The notes below the pieces were generated by a model that worked only from the letters and a program-made list of their open reading frames with translations, did no database searches and was not told where the DNA came from. Shown piece by piece: positions 1 through 9,331 of a stretch of DNA of 64,000 nt (positions are counted from its first letter, which is position 1; each line of letters opens with the position of its first letter). The stretch spans positions 1 to 64,000 of the forward strand of contig NZ_JABEQM010000010.1 in NCBI RefSeq assembly GCF_014174155.1, in the 5' to 3' direction. The position numbers and the translations under genes are program-made. This DNA is from Gluconacetobacter tumulisoli (GTDB taxonomy: Bacteria; Pseudomonadota; Alphaproteobacteria; Acetobacterales; Acetobacteraceae).

Positions 1-371
1 CGATACAGCAGATCCACCAGGCAATGGTCGAATTTCGATACCATCAGCAGCACCTTCGTCCGCGTCCGGTTGTCCTTCAGCGTCCAGTCCATCCCGAACC
101 GTTCGGCAAGGATCGAGAAATCATGGCGGAGTCGCGCCAGATCCGCGCCGCCCGGGCGGACGTCGAACACCACGCGCATGAAGAAATGGCGGCTTTCGGT
201 GTCGTCGAACTGCTGCGCCTCGGTGATGTTGGCGCCGAGTTCGAACAAATTCTGGCAGATGGCGGCGACGATGCCCGGCCGATTCGGGCAACTCAGCGTC
301 ACCGTGCAGGACATCATGCTCTCGCCCGGTGTGACGGGGGCGGGACGGGGGGCAAGGACAGTCTCGGTCAT
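1..371 (-). CDS. purU: Formyltetrahydrofolate deformylase PurU (3' end outside window)
   Basis: PurU hydrolyses 10-formyl-THF to formate and free THF in the cytosol. Only the first 123 residues are present because the gene runs off the left edge. They contain an N-terminal ACT domain (about residues 18-95, beginning MSCTVTLSCPNRPGIVA), followed by the start of the formyltransferase-like domain with TKVLLMVSKFDHC. The catalytic residues lie outside the window. The chosen ATG at 371 is 14 bp after the soxG stop on the same strand. The position behind sarcosine oxidase genes fits recycling of the folate one-carbon unit released by sarcosine oxidation; that link is known from other bacteria and inferred here. 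Confidence 0.93.
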   Translation of the reverse strand, partial: MTETVLAPRPAPVTPGESMMSCTVTLSCPNRPGIVAAICQNLFELGANITEAQQFDDTESRHFFMRVVFDVRPGGADLARLRHDFSILAERFGMDWTLKDNRTRTKVLLMVSKFDHCLVDLLY

Positions 372-385
372 GTCGGGACTTTCGT

Positions 386-973
386 TCAGGCAGCGCGGGC
401 CGCGCCACGGGCGGCCGCGCACAGATCATGATGAAGGCTCCGCGCGAAGCTGCGGAACACGAGGATGTCGTAAGTCGGACAGGAATCGACCTGCCAGACC
501 TGCACGCCGATATGCCCGGCGAGGGTCAGGGCGGTGTTCCCGGGCGAAAAAGCGCGTGGATGCAGGTCGATGGGAAGAAGACGGGACAGGGCGTCGCGGC
601 TGCCCGGGCCCGAGATCCGCAGGGCGACGCGGCTGTCGCCCTGGTCGGTGACGGCGGCCAGCGGCCCCAGCGTCGTGCGCAGCACGTGCTCCAGGTCCGG
701 CCCGCTGTCATCCACGGCGTCGGACAGGGCCAGCCACTGGTCCGGGCCGGCCCATGCGAATGTCAGGCCGGACCCGGCGACGATGCGCGGGGTGTCGGGC
801 AGGTCGACCCCCCAGGCCTGTCGGACGGTGGCGTCCAGGGCCGCCCGGTCCCCGCCGAGCAGGGCCACGCCGGCCACCTGACGGCCGGACATGTCCGTGA
901 TCCGGATGCCGCCATGGTCGTAGGAACAGGCGGAGGGGGACAGCGGACCGCGCGCGTGCAGGGGATCAGGCAT
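386..973 (-). CDS. soxG: Sarcosine oxidase gamma subunit
   Basis: Small structural subunit (195 aa) of heterotetrameric sarcosine oxidase. The ATG at 973 is preferred over more distal starts because it overlaps the soxA stop by only 8 bp, and the upstream extension reads as a soxA shadow. The sequence is poorly conserved, as usual for the gamma subunit, with GSGLTFAWAGPDQWLA and SRVALRISGPGSRDALSRLL resembling the folate-binding aminomethyltransferase fold. The identification rests mostly on its place after soxA and before purU. No catalytic residues are expected. Confidence 0.87.
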   Translation of the reverse strand: MPDPLHARGPLSPSACSYDHGGIRITDMSGRQVAGVALLGGDRAALDATVRQAWGVDLPDTPRIVAGSGLTFAWAGPDQWLALSDAVDDSGPDLEHVLRTTLGPLAAVTDQGDSRVALRISGPGSRDALSRLLPIDLHPRAFSPGNTALTLAGHIGVQVWQVDSCPTYDILVFRSFARSLHHDLCAAARGAARAA

Positions 974-3900
974 GGAGGCGTTCTCCGGTCGGGTCGACGA
1001 AGACGGGCGGGACGATTTCGACCTCGACGACCCGTCCCCCCAGCGGATCGTGGGCGCAGACGATCTCGCCATGCCGTGCCGGACCGTTGGACAGCAGGCC
1101 CAGCCCGATCCAGGACCCGACGCTGGGCGACCAGGCGGCGGACGATACCCATCCCTGGTCGGATGCGGCGGTCGCCGGGCTGCCCTTGGGCAACAGATGG
1201 GCGCCGGCCGGCAGCACGTCGTGCGGCGCGACAGGGCGCAGGCCGACCAGGGTCGGGCGCGCCGGGTCGGTCAGGGCAGGGCGCTGGGCCATGGCCCGGC
1301 CGACGAAATCCTTTCGGGTGGACAGCAGCCGGCCCATCCCCAGATCATGCGCCGTCGTCTGGCCGTTGAGTTCCGGGCCGGCGGGATGGCCCTTTTCGAT
1401 CCGCAGCACGCCCAGCGCCTCGGTCCCGTAGGGGGTGATGCCGAACGGGGCCCCGGACTGCATCAGGCGCCGGACCAGCGCATCGCCGAACCGGGCCGGA
1501 ACCGCGATTTCATACGCCAGTTCGCCCGAGAACGAGAGGCGGAACAGCCGTGCCTTCTGCCCGCCGCAGATCGTGATCTCGGCCGCCGCCATATAGGGGA
1601 AGGCGTCATTCGACAAATCATAGGCCGTATCGACGATCTGGCGCAGCACGTCGCGCGATTTCGGGCCGGCGACGGCGATCTGCGCCCACTGGTCCGTGAC
1701 CGAGATCATCCGCACGTCATAATCCGGCCACAGCCATTGATGGCAGAATTCCAGATGCTGCATGACCGGACCGGCATTGGCCGTCGTGGTGGTCATGACG
1801 TACTGCGTGTCGCCCAGCCGCGCGGTGGTGCCGTCGTCGAAGACGAATCCGTCCTCGCGCAGCATCAGCCCATAGCGTGCCCGACCCACAGGCAGCTTCT
1901 TCCAGGCGTTGGCATAGACCCGTTCAAGGAACGCGGCCGCGTCCGGGCCCTGGATATCGATCTTGCCCAGGGTCGTGACGTCGCAGATTCCGACAGCGGT
2001 GCGCACGGCCGTGACCTCGCGATTGACCGTCTCCTGCCATCCGGCGTCGCCGGGGCGGGCGAACCATTGCGCGCGTTGCCACAGGCCGGCGGCGGTGAAG
2101 GTGGCGCCCAGTTCGGTCGCCCAGTCATGGGTCGGCGTCAGGCGCGCGGGCTTGAAATGCCCGCCGCGATGCGGTCCGGCGAGGGCGCCTATCGCGATCG
2201 GCTGCACCGGTGGGCGGATCAGGGTGGTACCGGTTTCGGGAATGGTGCGCCCGGTCAGTTCGGCCATGATCGCCAGGGCGTTGACGTTCGCCGTCTTGCC
2301 CTGGTCGGTCGCCATGCCCAGCGTCGTGTAGCGCTTCAGGTGCTCGACGGCGCGGAAGCCTTCCTGCCGTGCCAGCCCGATATCCTTCGCGGTCACGTCG
2401 TTCTGGAAATCCACGAACGCCTTGCCCGCCGCGCCGCCGAAGGCGGACAGGGTATGCCATAGCGGTTCGATGCCGGAGGGCTCCGCCGGGACGGACGGCA
2501 TGGACAGGGGGGACGTGGCAAAGCCGCAGGCGGTCGCGGCCTCGGCGCCCGCGCGGCTGCCGTCCGCCAGGGCGGCGGCCGTGCCGGCGACGCCGGCCGC
2601 CATGCCCGCGACGCCCATGCCGGGGGGCAGGACCGACGGCACGAAGGCGCACAGGGACGCGATATATTCCGGTCGTCCGCCGTGATGCGTCGTCAGATGC
2701 ACGTTGGGATTCCACCCGCCGGACATTGCCAGCAGGTCGCACGGCACGATGTCTTCCCGCCCGGCCGCGTCGCGAATCCGCACGGCCGTCAGCGCGCGGC
2801 CGCCGATGGCGCGCGTTACCTGGCCGCCGGCGATCAGCCGGGCCCCGGCGTCCCGGGCGGCGTCGCGCGACGTGGCCGAGGGTGCGGCGCGCGAATCCAC
2901 GACCGCCGCGACGGCGATACCCGCTTTCGCCAGGTCGGCAACCGTGCGCATGGCGTCGTCATTGTTGGCGAACACCACTGCCTTTCGGCCGGGCGCAACG
3001 CCGAACCGGTTGATGTAGGTGCGCACCGCGCCGGCCAGCATGATCCCCGGACGGTCGTTGCCGGGAAAGACGACGGGCCGTTCGATGGCCCCGGCGGCCA
3101 GCACGCAGCGCCGGGCGACGATGCGCCACAGAACCTGGCGCGGCAGATGGGGGGCCGTGGCCGCCAGATGATCGGTCACATGTTCCAGCGCCCCGTAAGT
3201 CCCGCCGTCATAGGTGCCGAAGACCGTTGTGCGGGACATGACCCGGACCTCGGGCATTGCCCCGAGTTCGGCGAGGGCGTCACGGACCCAGTCCCGGGCA
3301 GGACGGCCATCCAGGGACAGCTGTTCGGCCAGCAGCCGGCCGCCCGGCTGGGCATCGTCCTCGCACAATATGACACGCGCGCCGGCACGCCCGGCCGTCA
3401 GGGCGGCGGCGAGGCCGGCCGGCCCGGCACCGACGACCAGCACGTCGCAGAAGGCGGTCGCTTTTTCGTAATGGTCGGGATCGGCCTCGTCCGCCGCCCG
3501 GCCCAGTCCGGCGGCGCGCCGGATGATCGGTTCGTACAGCTTTTCCCAGAACGCGGCCGGCCACATGAACGTCTTGTAGTAGAATCCGGCGGTCAGGATC
3601 GGCGACAGCAGGCCGTTGATCGACAGCAGGTCGTGGCGCAGCGACGGGAAGCGGTTCTGGCTGGACGCCTCCAGCCCGTCGAACAGTTCGATGGTCGTGG
3701 CGCGGGTATTCGGCTCGCGCCGGGGGCCGGTGCGCAGTTCGACCAGCGCGTTCGGTTCCTCCGGCCCGGCCGAGAGAATGCCGCGGGGGCGGTGATATTT
3801 GAACGATCGCCCGACCAGCCGGACCCCGTTCGCCAGCAGGGCGGAGGCCAGCGTGTCGCCGGGATGACCGGTGAAGTCGCGACCGTCAAAGTGGAAGCGC

Positions 3901-4031
3901 ACCAGCGTGTCGCGGTCGATCAGGCCGCCTTCGGCGAGGCGGAAAGGCTGCGTGGGCTGACGGGGCCGGGACCCGGACGGTGTCGGCCCGGGCGTGGGGG
4001 ATTGCGTGGGGGCGGCGTCGAACGGGCTCAT
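966..4031 (-). CDS. soxA: Sarcosine oxidase alpha subunit
   Basis: Large subunit (1021 aa, normal for the family) of the cytosolic enzyme that oxidatively demethylates sarcosine to glycine, passing the methyl carbon to THF as 5,10-methylene-THF. An N-terminal ferredoxin-like module (about 40-110) is followed by a FAD/NAD-binding domain with GAGPAG at 201-206, then a C-terminal aminomethyltransferase (GcvT-like) domain from about residue 630 where THF would bind. The start ATG at 4031 overlaps the soxD stop as ATGA, showing translational coupling. The order soxB-soxD-soxA-soxG is the standard operon order. Confidence 0.96.
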   Translation of the reverse strand: MSPFDAAPTQSPTPGPTPSGSRPRQPTQPFRLAEGGLIDRDTLVRFHFDGRDFTGHPGDTLASALLANGVRLVGRSFKYHRPRGILSAGPEEPNALVELRTGPRREPNTRATTIELFDGLEASSQNRFPSLRHDLLSINGLLSPILTAGFYYKTFMWPAAFWEKLYEPIIRRAAGLGRAADEADPDHYEKATAFCDVLVVGAGPAGLAAALTAGRAGARVILCEDDAQPGGRLLAEQLSLDGRPARDWVRDALAELGAMPEVRVMSRTTVFGTYDGGTYGALEHVTDHLAATAPHLPRQVLWRIVARRCVLAAGAIERPVVFPGNDRPGIMLAGAVRTYINRFGVAPGRKAVVFANNDDAMRTVADLAKAGIAVAAVVDSRAAPSATSRDAARDAGARLIAGGQVTRAIGGRALTAVRIRDAAGREDIVPCDLLAMSGGWNPNVHLTTHHGGRPEYIASLCAFVPSVLPPGMGVAGMAAGVAGTAAALADGSRAGAEAATACGFATSPLSMPSVPAEPSGIEPLWHTLSAFGGAAGKAFVDFQNDVTAKDIGLARQEGFRAVEHLKRYTTLGMATDQGKTANVNALAIMAELTGRTIPETGTTLIRPPVQPIAIGALAGPHRGGHFKPARLTPTHDWATELGATFTAAGLWQRAQWFARPGDAGWQETVNREVTAVRTAVGICDVTTLGKIDIQGPDAAAFLERVYANAWKKLPVGRARYGLMLREDGFVFDDGTTARLGDTQYVMTTTTANAGPVMQHLEFCHQWLWPDYDVRMISVTDQWAQIAVAGPKSRDVLRQIVDTAYDLSNDAFPYMAAAEITICGGQKARLFRLSFSGELAYEIAVPARFGDALVRRLMQSGAPFGITPYGTEALGVLRIEKGHPAGPELNGQTTAHDLGMGRLLSTRKDFVGRAMAQRPALTDPARPTLVGLRPVAPHDVLPAGAHLLPKGSPATAASDQGWVSSAAWSPSVGSWIGLGLLSNGPARHGEIVCAHDPLGGRVVEVEIVPPVFVDPTGERLHA

Positions 4032-4327
4032 GCCTCGGCGTCCTTGCGCGTGGCGCGGACGACATTCACCGCCCGTTCCGTGTCCAGGATCTCGTGCGTT
4101 CTGGTGTTGCGCGTCACCACCAGCCACGACCGGCATCCGGCGCCGTGGTACCATAATTCGCGATGCGGGCCGGACGGATTGTCGCGCAGGTAGACATACT
4201 CCGCCCATGCCTCCGCCCCGGCGCCCGGCAGGGGCGGATCGCCCGCCGGACGCGACAGGGTGGCGTCGCCACGATAGCTGAATTCGTCGAGGCCGCGTTC
4301 GCCGCAGCAGGGACAGGTGATGCGCAT
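4028..4327 (-). CDS. soxD: Sarcosine oxidase delta subunit
   Basis: Small zinc-binding subunit (99 aa) of heterotetrameric sarcosine oxidase. The N-terminus MRITCPCCGERG supplies Cys5, Cys7 and Cys8, and HGAGCRSW supplies His61 and Cys65, the residues expected to hold zinc in this family. It sits 10 bp after soxB and overlaps soxA by 4 bp, so its expression is tightly coupled to the other subunits. Length and motifs match the family well. Confidence 0.95.
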   Translation of the reverse strand: MRITCPCCGERGLDEFSYRGDATLSRPAGDPPLPGAGAEAWAEYVYLRDNPSGPHRELWYHGAGCRSWLVVTRNTRTHEILDTERAVNVVRATRKDAEA

Positions 4328-4337
4328 GATCGTCCCT

Positions 4338-5597
4338 TCAGTGCAGGTTGGGCTGCGCGCCCATGCCTTTTTCGTCGATCACGGCGCCCCGGGCGAAGCG
4401 ATCCAGACGATAGGCGGTGGCCACTGCGTGGGGTTCGTCACGGGCCAGCAGGTGCGCGAAGCACAGGCCGGACGCCGGAGTGGCCTTGAACCCGCCATAG
4501 CACCAGCCGGCATTCAGATAGAGGCCGTCACGCGGCGTGCGGTCGATGATCGGGCTGCCGTCCATCGACATGTCCATCAGCCCGCCCCAATGGCGCAGCA
4601 GCCGCACGCGGCCGATACGCGGCATCAGGGCCATGCCGCCCTCGCACACGTCCTCGATCACCGGCATGTTGCCGCGCTGGGCGTAGGAATTGTAGCCGTC
4701 GATATCCCCGCCGAAGACCAGCCCGCCCTTGTCGGACTGGCTGATATAGAAATGGCCCGCGCCGAAGGTGACGACGCAGTCGATGAACGGCTTGAGCCCT
4801 TCGGAGACGAAGGCCTGCAGCACATGGCTTTCGATCGGCAGGCGCAGTCCGGCCATCGATGCCACGCGTGACGAATTGCCGGCGCATGCCAGCCCGACCT
4901 TGCCCGCGCCGATCGGTCCGCGCGTGGTCTCGACCCCGGTGACGCGGCCGCCTTCGGTCAGGAAGCCCGTGACCTCGCAATTCTGGATGATGTCGACACC
5001 CAGCCGGTCGGCCGCGCGGGCATACCCCCAGGCGACTGCATCGTGCCGCACCGTGCCGCCGCGCGGTTGCAGCAGGCCGCCCAGGATCGGGAATCGGGCA
5101 TCGTCGAAATTCAGGAACGGAAGCTTGCGCCGCACCGTGCCGGCATCCAGCAGTTCGGCATCGACGCCATGCAGGCGCATGGCATTCCCGCGCCGGACAT
5201 AGGCGTTGCGTTGCGCATCGCTGTGAAACAGGTTCAGGACGCCGCGCTGGCTGACCATCGCATTGTAATTGATGTCCTGCTCCAGCCCTTCCCACAGCTT
5301 CATCGATTGTTCGTAGAAGGGAACATTGCCGGGCAGCAGGTAATTCGACCGGACGATGGTGGTGTTGCGGCCGACATTGCCGCCGCCGATCCAGCCCTTC
5401 TCCACCACGGCGACGTTGCGGATGCCGTAGCGGCTGGCCAGGTAGAAGGCGGTAGCCAGCCCGTGTCCGCCGCCGCCGACGATGATGACGTCGTAGCGCG
5501 CGGCCGGCGCCGCGTCGCGCCAGGCTGGCTTCCACCCCGTATGGCCCCTCACGGTCTCGCGCAGAAGCGAAACGATGGAGTAACGATCCGTCCGCAT
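4338..5597 (-). CDS. soxB: Sarcosine oxidase beta subunit
   Basis: Catalytic subunit (419 aa), a DAO-family flavoprotein that oxidises sarcosine. The Rossmann motif YDVIIVGGGGHG covers residues 35-46. RHDAVAWGYARAAD has a histidine at 185, the place where beta subunits carry covalently bound FMN; the attachment is inferred from the family. It is the first gene of soxBDAG-purU. The 67-bp gap to purK contains a TATAAT sequence (minus strand, 5651-5656) in an AT-rich patch, so the sox operon may have its own start of transcription, though a well-spaced -35 box is not clear. Confidence 0.96.
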   Translation of the reverse strand: MRTDRYSIVSLLRETVRGHTGWKPAWRDAAPAARYDVIIVGGGGHGLATAFYLASRYGIRNVAVVEKGWIGGGNVGRNTTIVRSNYLLPGNVPFYEQSMKLWEGLEQDINYNAMVSQRGVLNLFHSDAQRNAYVRRGNAMRLHGVDAELLDAGTVRRKLPFLNFDDARFPILGGLLQPRGGTVRHDAVAWGYARAADRLGVDIIQNCEVTGFLTEGGRVTGVETTRGPIGAGKVGLACAGNSSRVASMAGLRLPIESHVLQAFVSEGLKPFIDCVVTFGAGHFYISQSDKGGLVFGGDIDGYNSYAQRGNMPVIEDVCEGGMALMPRIGRVRLLRHWGGLMDMSMDGSPIIDRTPRDGLYLNAGWCYGGFKATPASGLCFAHLLARDEPHAVATAYRLDRFARGAVIDEKGMGAQPNLH

Positions 5598-5664
5598 GGC
5601 TCTCCGCCCGTTCTTCTCCTGTCGATCTAGCGTGGAGGCGGACCGGGATGATTATAAGTTTTTC

Positions 5665-6807
5665 TTATTGCGCAAGCGGGCCCAGGGCGGCCTCGACGCC
5701 GAATTCGCCCGGCAGTCCGCCGTGGGGGAACAGGACGTTGACATGCCCCATCTTGCGGCCCGGCCGGGCCTCCGCCTTGCCGTAATGATGCGGCAGCAAT
5801 CCGGGCGCGGCCACGATCGACGGCCACTGCGCCATGTCGTCCGGCCCGACCAGGTTCTTCATCACCGCGTCGGAATGGCGGATCGCCGGTGGCAGGGGCA
5901 GGCCGGTAACGGCGCGGACATGCATGGCGAACTGGTCGACCGGACAGGCATCCATCGTCCAGTGACCGGAATTATGCGGCCGGGGCGCGATTTCATTGAC
6001 CAGGACGGCGCCGTCGCGGTCGACGAACATCTCCACCCCCAGCAGGCCGACCAGATCCAGCGTGGTTGCGACGCGCACCGCGAGATCGCGCGCCTGCGCC
6101 GCCAGTTCCGCCGGGATACGGGCGGGGGCGAGACTGAGGTCGAGGATGCCGTTGCGATGGCGGTTTTCCGTCACGTCGAAGGTCACCGTCGTTCCGTCGA
6201 CGCCGCGCGCCACCATGACGCTGACCTCGCAGGAGAAATCGATCATCTTCTCGGCGACCAGGGGATGGGGGGCCAGCGCGTCGAACGCGGCCGCCAGGTC
6301 ATCGGTCGTATGGATCCGCCGCTGGCCCTTGCCGTCATAGCCCAGGCGCGTCGTCTTCAGGATGAAGGGCAACCCGAGATTACGGGCGGCGTCGTCCAGG
6401 TCCTGTCGCGTATCGACCGCGTGCCAGGGCGAGACCGGCACGCCGGCGCCTTCCAGAAACTGCTTCTCGGCGACGCGATCCTGGCTGATGCGCAGGATGC
6501 GGCCCGAGGGGCGGACGGTGCGCAGGCCGGACAGGAGTTCCAGCCCGTCGGCGCTGATATTCTCGAATTCGAACGTCACGACGTCGACCGCGGCGGCGAA
6601 GCGGCGCAGCGCGTCGGGATCGTCATAGGCCCCGACCGTGATGCCATGGGCGACCTGCGCCGCCGGACCGTCGGGTTCGTTGGTCAGGATATGGGCCCGG
6701 AAGCCCAGGCGGGCGGCGGCCATCGCCGACATTCGGCCCAGCTGCCCGCCCCCGACGATCCCGAGGACGGAATTGGGGGGCAGGGCGGGGGTGGGACGCG
6801 CGGTCAT
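5665..6807 (-). CDS. purK: N5-carboxyaminoimidazole ribonucleotide synthase PurK
   Basis: ATP-grasp enzyme (380 aa) of purine synthesis that converts AIR, bicarbonate and ATP to N5-CAIR, the substrate of PurE. The N-terminal [12 protein letters not shown] and the ATP-grasp core with [15 protein letters not shown] are diagnostic. The ATG at 6807 overlaps the purE stop as ATGA, so the longer upstream reading frame is rejected. The stop lies 67 bp before soxB. Length and motifs are typical. Confidence 0.96.
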   Translation of the reverse strand: MTARPTPALPPNSVLGIVGGGQLGRMSAMAAARLGFRAHILTNEPDGPAAQVAHGITVGAYDDPDALRRFAAAVDVVTFEFENISADGLELLSGLRTVRPSGRILRISQDRVAEKQFLEGAGVPVSPWHAVDTRQDLDDAARNLGLPFILKTTRLGYDGKGQRRIHTTDDLAAAFDALAPHPLVAEKMIDFSCEVSVMVARGVDGTTVTFDVTENRHRNGILDLSLAPARIPAELAAQARDLAVRVATTLDLVGLLGVEMFVDRDGAVLVNEIAPRPHNSGHWTMDACPVDQFAMHVRAVTGLPLPPAIRHSDAVMKNLVGPDDMAQWPSIVAAPGLLPHHYGKAEARPGRKMGHVNVLFPHGGLPGEFGVEAALGPLAQ

Positions 6808-7340
6808 CGGGTCGGAACATCCGCGACCGAGGCCGTCTGCATCGCGCGCCATGTCTCCAGCCGCGCCGACAGGTCGATATCGCCGAGGGCCAGGATCGAT
6901 GCCGCCAGGAGGGCCGCGTTGGTCGCGCCCGCGCGGCCGATCGCCAATGTGCCCACCGGCACCCCGCCGGGCATCTGCACGATGGACAGAAGGCTGTCCA
7001 TGCCCTTCAGCGCGTGGGATTCCACAGGTACCCCCAGCACCGGCAGGATGGTCCAGGCCGCGCACATGCCCGGCAGGTGGGCCGCCCCCCCGGCGCCCGC
7101 GATGATGACCGACAGGCCCCGCCCGGCGGCGGTGCGGGCATAGTCGGCCAGGCGATCGGGCGTGCGATGGGCCGAGACGATCCGCGCCTCGTGCGCGATG
7201 GCCAGGGCGTCCAGGACGGCGACGGCATGCCGCATCGTCTCCCAGTCGGACTGGCTGCCCATGATGATTCCGACCCGTACGGCGCCGGTGGTGACGGGAA
7301 CTGTGTCCTCGATCTGGGGAAGGGGGGGCGTATCGCTCAC
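6804..7340 (-). CDS. purE: N5-carboxyaminoimidazole ribonucleotide mutase PurE
   Basis: Class I PurE (178 aa) that rearranges N5-CAIR to CAIR. Visible motifs are [13 protein letters not shown] (about 24-36, phosphate-binding GSQSD), SAHRTPDRL (56-64, with the catalytic His) and [12 protein letters not shown]. The first 20 residues are a variable extension. It forms a coupled purE-purK pair by a 4-bp overlap and follows a DUF465 gene by 31 bp. Confidence 0.96.
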   Translation of the reverse strand: MSDTPPLPQIEDTVPVTTGAVRVGIIMGSQSDWETMRHAVAVLDALAIAHEARIVSAHRTPDRLADYARTAAGRGLSVIIAGAGGAAHLPGMCAAWTILPVLGVPVESHALKGMDSLLSIVQMPGGVPVGTLAIGRAGATNAALLAASILALGDIDLSARLETWRAMQTASVADVPTR

Positions 7341-7371
7341 GCGGGAAGGCTTTCGGTGGGAATGACGGAGG

Positions 7372-7572
7372 TCAGGCGATGCTGTCGGGGATCAGACGGC
7401 TTTCCAGCCAGGCGATTTCGTCCTTCAGGAGCAGTTTGCGCTTCTTCAGCCGCTGAAGCTGGATCTGGTCCATCGGATGCAGCACCAGTCGGCTGATGAC
7501 GGTGTCGAGGTCGCGGTGTTCGCTGCGCAGCTCGTGCAGCTTCCGAAGCAGGGTATCCCGGTCTGTCAGCAT
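7372..7572 (-). CDS. YdcH-like DUF465 family protein
   Basis: Small charged helical protein (66 aa) of the DUF465 family, function unknown. It reads as a helical hairpin with [23 protein letters not shown] at its end, a conserved DUF465 pattern in which LKK, LLKDEI and L are the typical positions. It lies 31 bp upstream of purE on the same strand, so it may be the first gene of the purEK transcript. A second DUF465 gene is encoded divergently at 7733. Confidence 0.86.
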   Translation of the reverse strand: MLTDRDTLLRKLHELRSEHRDLDTVISRLVLHPMDQIQLQRLKKRKLLLKDEIAWLESRLIPDSIA

Positions 7573-7732
7573 GTGGCCCGTCTAGCATGTGGTCATGGAC
7601 CTATTCTATCCATTCCCGTCGCGATGGCGAGATGCATGGCCCACGCGGCGAGTCCTGCAAATTTAGCATGCTCGTACGGCACGGGGCTGACATAGGCTGA
7701 CCAGGTCGAAACGCAGACCTTCTGGAGGTCAC

Positions 7733-7903
7733 ATGTCCTACGAAGCCCGGATTCACAGTCTCAGACTGCGTCACGCCCGCCTCGACGACAGAATTTTCGA
7801 TGAGGATCGGCGACCTATGCCTGACATTGGCATCCTGCGGCGCCTCAAGATCGAAAAACTGCGGATCAAGGAAGAAATCGAACGGCTCTCGCACACGGGC
7901 TGA
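7733..7903 (+). CDS. Second small DUF465 family protein
   Basis: A 56-residue ORF read directly from the sequence: it starts MSYEARIHSLRLRHARLDDR and ends with RRLKIEKLRIKEEIERL, the same helical pattern as the divergent DUF465 gene at 7372. A good Shine-Dalgarno (TGGAGG) lies 6 bp before the ATG. Function is unknown. The two genes are divergent across a 160-bp interval. It faces trcR convergently, with a GC-rich hairpin region between them. Confidence 0.8.
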   Translation: MSYEARIHSLRLRHARLDDRIFDEDRRPMPDIGILRRLKIEKLRIKEEIERLSHTG

Positions 7904-7927
7904 CCGGGTGGGCGGGCCGGCCGTTCC

Positions 7928-7942
7928 GGGGCCATGGGCCCC
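7928..7942. terminator. GC hairpin between convergent DUF465 and trcR genes
   Basis: GGGGCC-ATG-GGCCCC inverted repeat embedded in a longer GGCCGGCC-rich stretch (7914-7960). It lies between the stops of two convergent genes and probably serves both directions. No T tract is present, so rho-independent activity is uncertain. Confidence 0.4.
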
Positions 7943-7963
7943 GCGGGCCGGCCGGCGACCGGA

Positions 7964-8542
7964 TCAGGCCACGTCTTCGTCGATCTGGATCGGGGCGGGG
8001 ACGGCCTGGCCTTCGCGCGCCAGACGCTCATTGGCGGCCTGTACCATGGCGTTCAGGTCCGTCTGGCTGCACAGGCCCAGGATGACGGGATCGCGCGGCT
8101 TGATGTTCGCGCTGTTCCAATGCTGGCGGTCGCGCACCTTGGCGATGGTGTCCTTGGTGGTCCCCAGCAGCTTGACGACCTGCTGTTCCGACAATTGCGG
8201 GAAATTGCGCAGGATGAAGGCGATGGCGTCCGGGCGGTCGTTGCGCTTGGCGACCGGGGTGTAGCGCGCGCCCTTGGACCTGCGATGGATCGGGTTCGAC
8301 GTCGTCAGGATCTTCAGGCGCAGGTCGGGATTCGCCTCGCACCGGGCAATGTCTTCCTGACGGATCTGGTGATTGGCGACCGGATCGTAGCCGACGATGC
8401 CCTGGGCGACTTCGCCATCCGCGATGGCCTGGACCTCCAGCGGGTGCATGCCGCAGAATTCGGCGATCTGGGTGAAGGTCAGCGCGGTCTTTTCAATCAG
8501 CCACACGGCGGTGGCTTTCGGCATCAGGGGCAGAGCGTTCAT
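7964..8542 (-). CDS. trcR: Cell cycle transcriptional regulator TrcR (DUF1013)
   Basis: 192-aa protein matching the alphaproteobacterial DUF1013/TrcR family, named for a regulator of cell-cycle transcription. It opens with MPKATAVWLIEKTALTFTQI and a helix-turn-helix-like segment (FTQIAEFCGMHPLEVQAIADG, in two pieces about 23-43). A second HTH-like region lies at 115-145 (QLSEQQVVKLLGTTKDTI). The conserved middle contains NPIHRRSKGARYTPVAKRNDRPDA. The gene stands alone on the minus strand. Confidence 0.88.
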   Translation of the reverse strand: MNALPLMPKATAVWLIEKTALTFTQIAEFCGMHPLEVQAIADGEVAQGIVGYDPVANHQIRQEDIARCEANPDLRLKILTTSNPIHRRSKGARYTPVAKRNDRPDAIAFILRNFPQLSEQQVVKLLGTTKDTIAKVRDRQHWNSANIKPRDPVILGLCSQTDLNAMVQAANERLAREGQAVPAPIQIDEDVA

Positions 8543-8751
8543 GGCAACGGGGTCCTACTGCGTATGGGTGGCGCCCGCGCAGGCACTTCCCATGTCGACG
8601 CCCCGTTGGCCGGGCCGTCCTGCGTACCTGCTGGCGCGCAATGACTTGCCGAAGGATATGGGGCCGGGCGGGGGCGACGGTCAAGGGCGGGATGCGCATT
8701 CCCTTCGTCGCCCGGGCCGTTCGTCACCCGATCTTCCCGCAGGCGGCAAAC

Positions 8752-8779
8752 AAAAAAGGGCCGGCCAGCCGGCCGGCCC
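8752..8779 (-). terminator. Rho-independent terminator of hsp20
   Basis: Inverted repeat GGGCCGGC / GCCGGCCC (8758-8765 with 8772-8779). On the minus strand the hairpin is followed by six Ts (8757-8752) and a further TTTG. It lies 31 bp past the hsp20 stop, with classic intrinsic terminator geometry. Confidence 0.85.
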
Positions 8780-8809
8780 CTTCTGGTCCTAGGATACAGG
8801 ACGCAGGTG

Positions 8810-9331
8810 TCAGGCGGCGTGTTCCGCCTGGCCGCCCACGCCAGTACCGTCATTCGCCGCCGGCCCGACCGGTGCCGAGACCTGCGGAGCCTCGGCGGGA
8901 ACCGGAAGCGGGGCGCCGGACGTGACGGTGATCCGCCGGGGCTTCATGGCCTCGGGGATGAGGCGCTTGACCGTGATCCTCAGCAATCCGTTCGTCAGGT
9001 CGGCACCTTCGACCAGGATATGGTCGGCAAGCACGAAGCGGCGTTCGAACGCGCGGGTGGCGATGCCGCGATGCAGGATCTCGCCGGCCGGCGGGATGTG
9101 TCCCACCCGTCCCGCGACGATCAGCGTGTTGTCCTGCACCGTCAGTTCGATATCGTCGGAACCGAAACCGGCGACCGCCATGGTCAGGACATAGCTGTCA
9201 TCCCCCAGCCGTTCGATATTGTAGGGCGGGTAGGATGGTCCGGATGCGCTCTGGGTCGCATTGTCCACCAGGCGCGCAAGCCGGTCGAAACCGATGGCCG
9301 TGCGAAACAGCGGCGCGAAATCATAAGTCAT
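8810..9331 (-). CDS. Small heat shock protein, Hsp20/alpha-crystallin family
   Basis: 173-aa ATP-independent holdase chaperone of the IbpA/Hsp20 class, cytosolic. The alpha-crystallin domain spans about residues 35-130: YNIERLGDDSYVLTMAVAGF, then the beta-rich core with LIVAGR and GLLRITVKR. It carries a longer than usual Ala/Pro-rich tail (about 140-173). The ATG at 9331 follows a perfect AGGAGG with 5-bp spacing, and the leader upstream can fold that AGGAGG into a ROSE-like hairpin (see 9332-9368). It is followed by a strong terminator, so it is monocistronic. Confidence 0.93.
   Translation of the reverse strand: MTYDFAPLFRTAIGFDRLARLVDNATQSASGPSYPPYNIERLGDDSYVLTMAVAGFGSDDIELTVQDNTLIVAGRVGHIPPAGEILHRGIATRAFERRFVLADHILVEGADLTNGLLRITVKRLIPEAMKPRRITVTSGAPLPVPAEAPQVSAPVGPAANDGTGVGGQAEHAA

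Noticed and set aside
972-2462. A 496-codon plus-strand frame over soxA
   Set aside because: Shadow of soxA; composition is low-complexity and has no family resemblance.
8543-8809. Possible small gene in the trcR-hsp20 gap
   Set aside because: The minus-strand frame there is Arg/Pro-rich and crosses the hsp20 terminator; no start site or family pattern.
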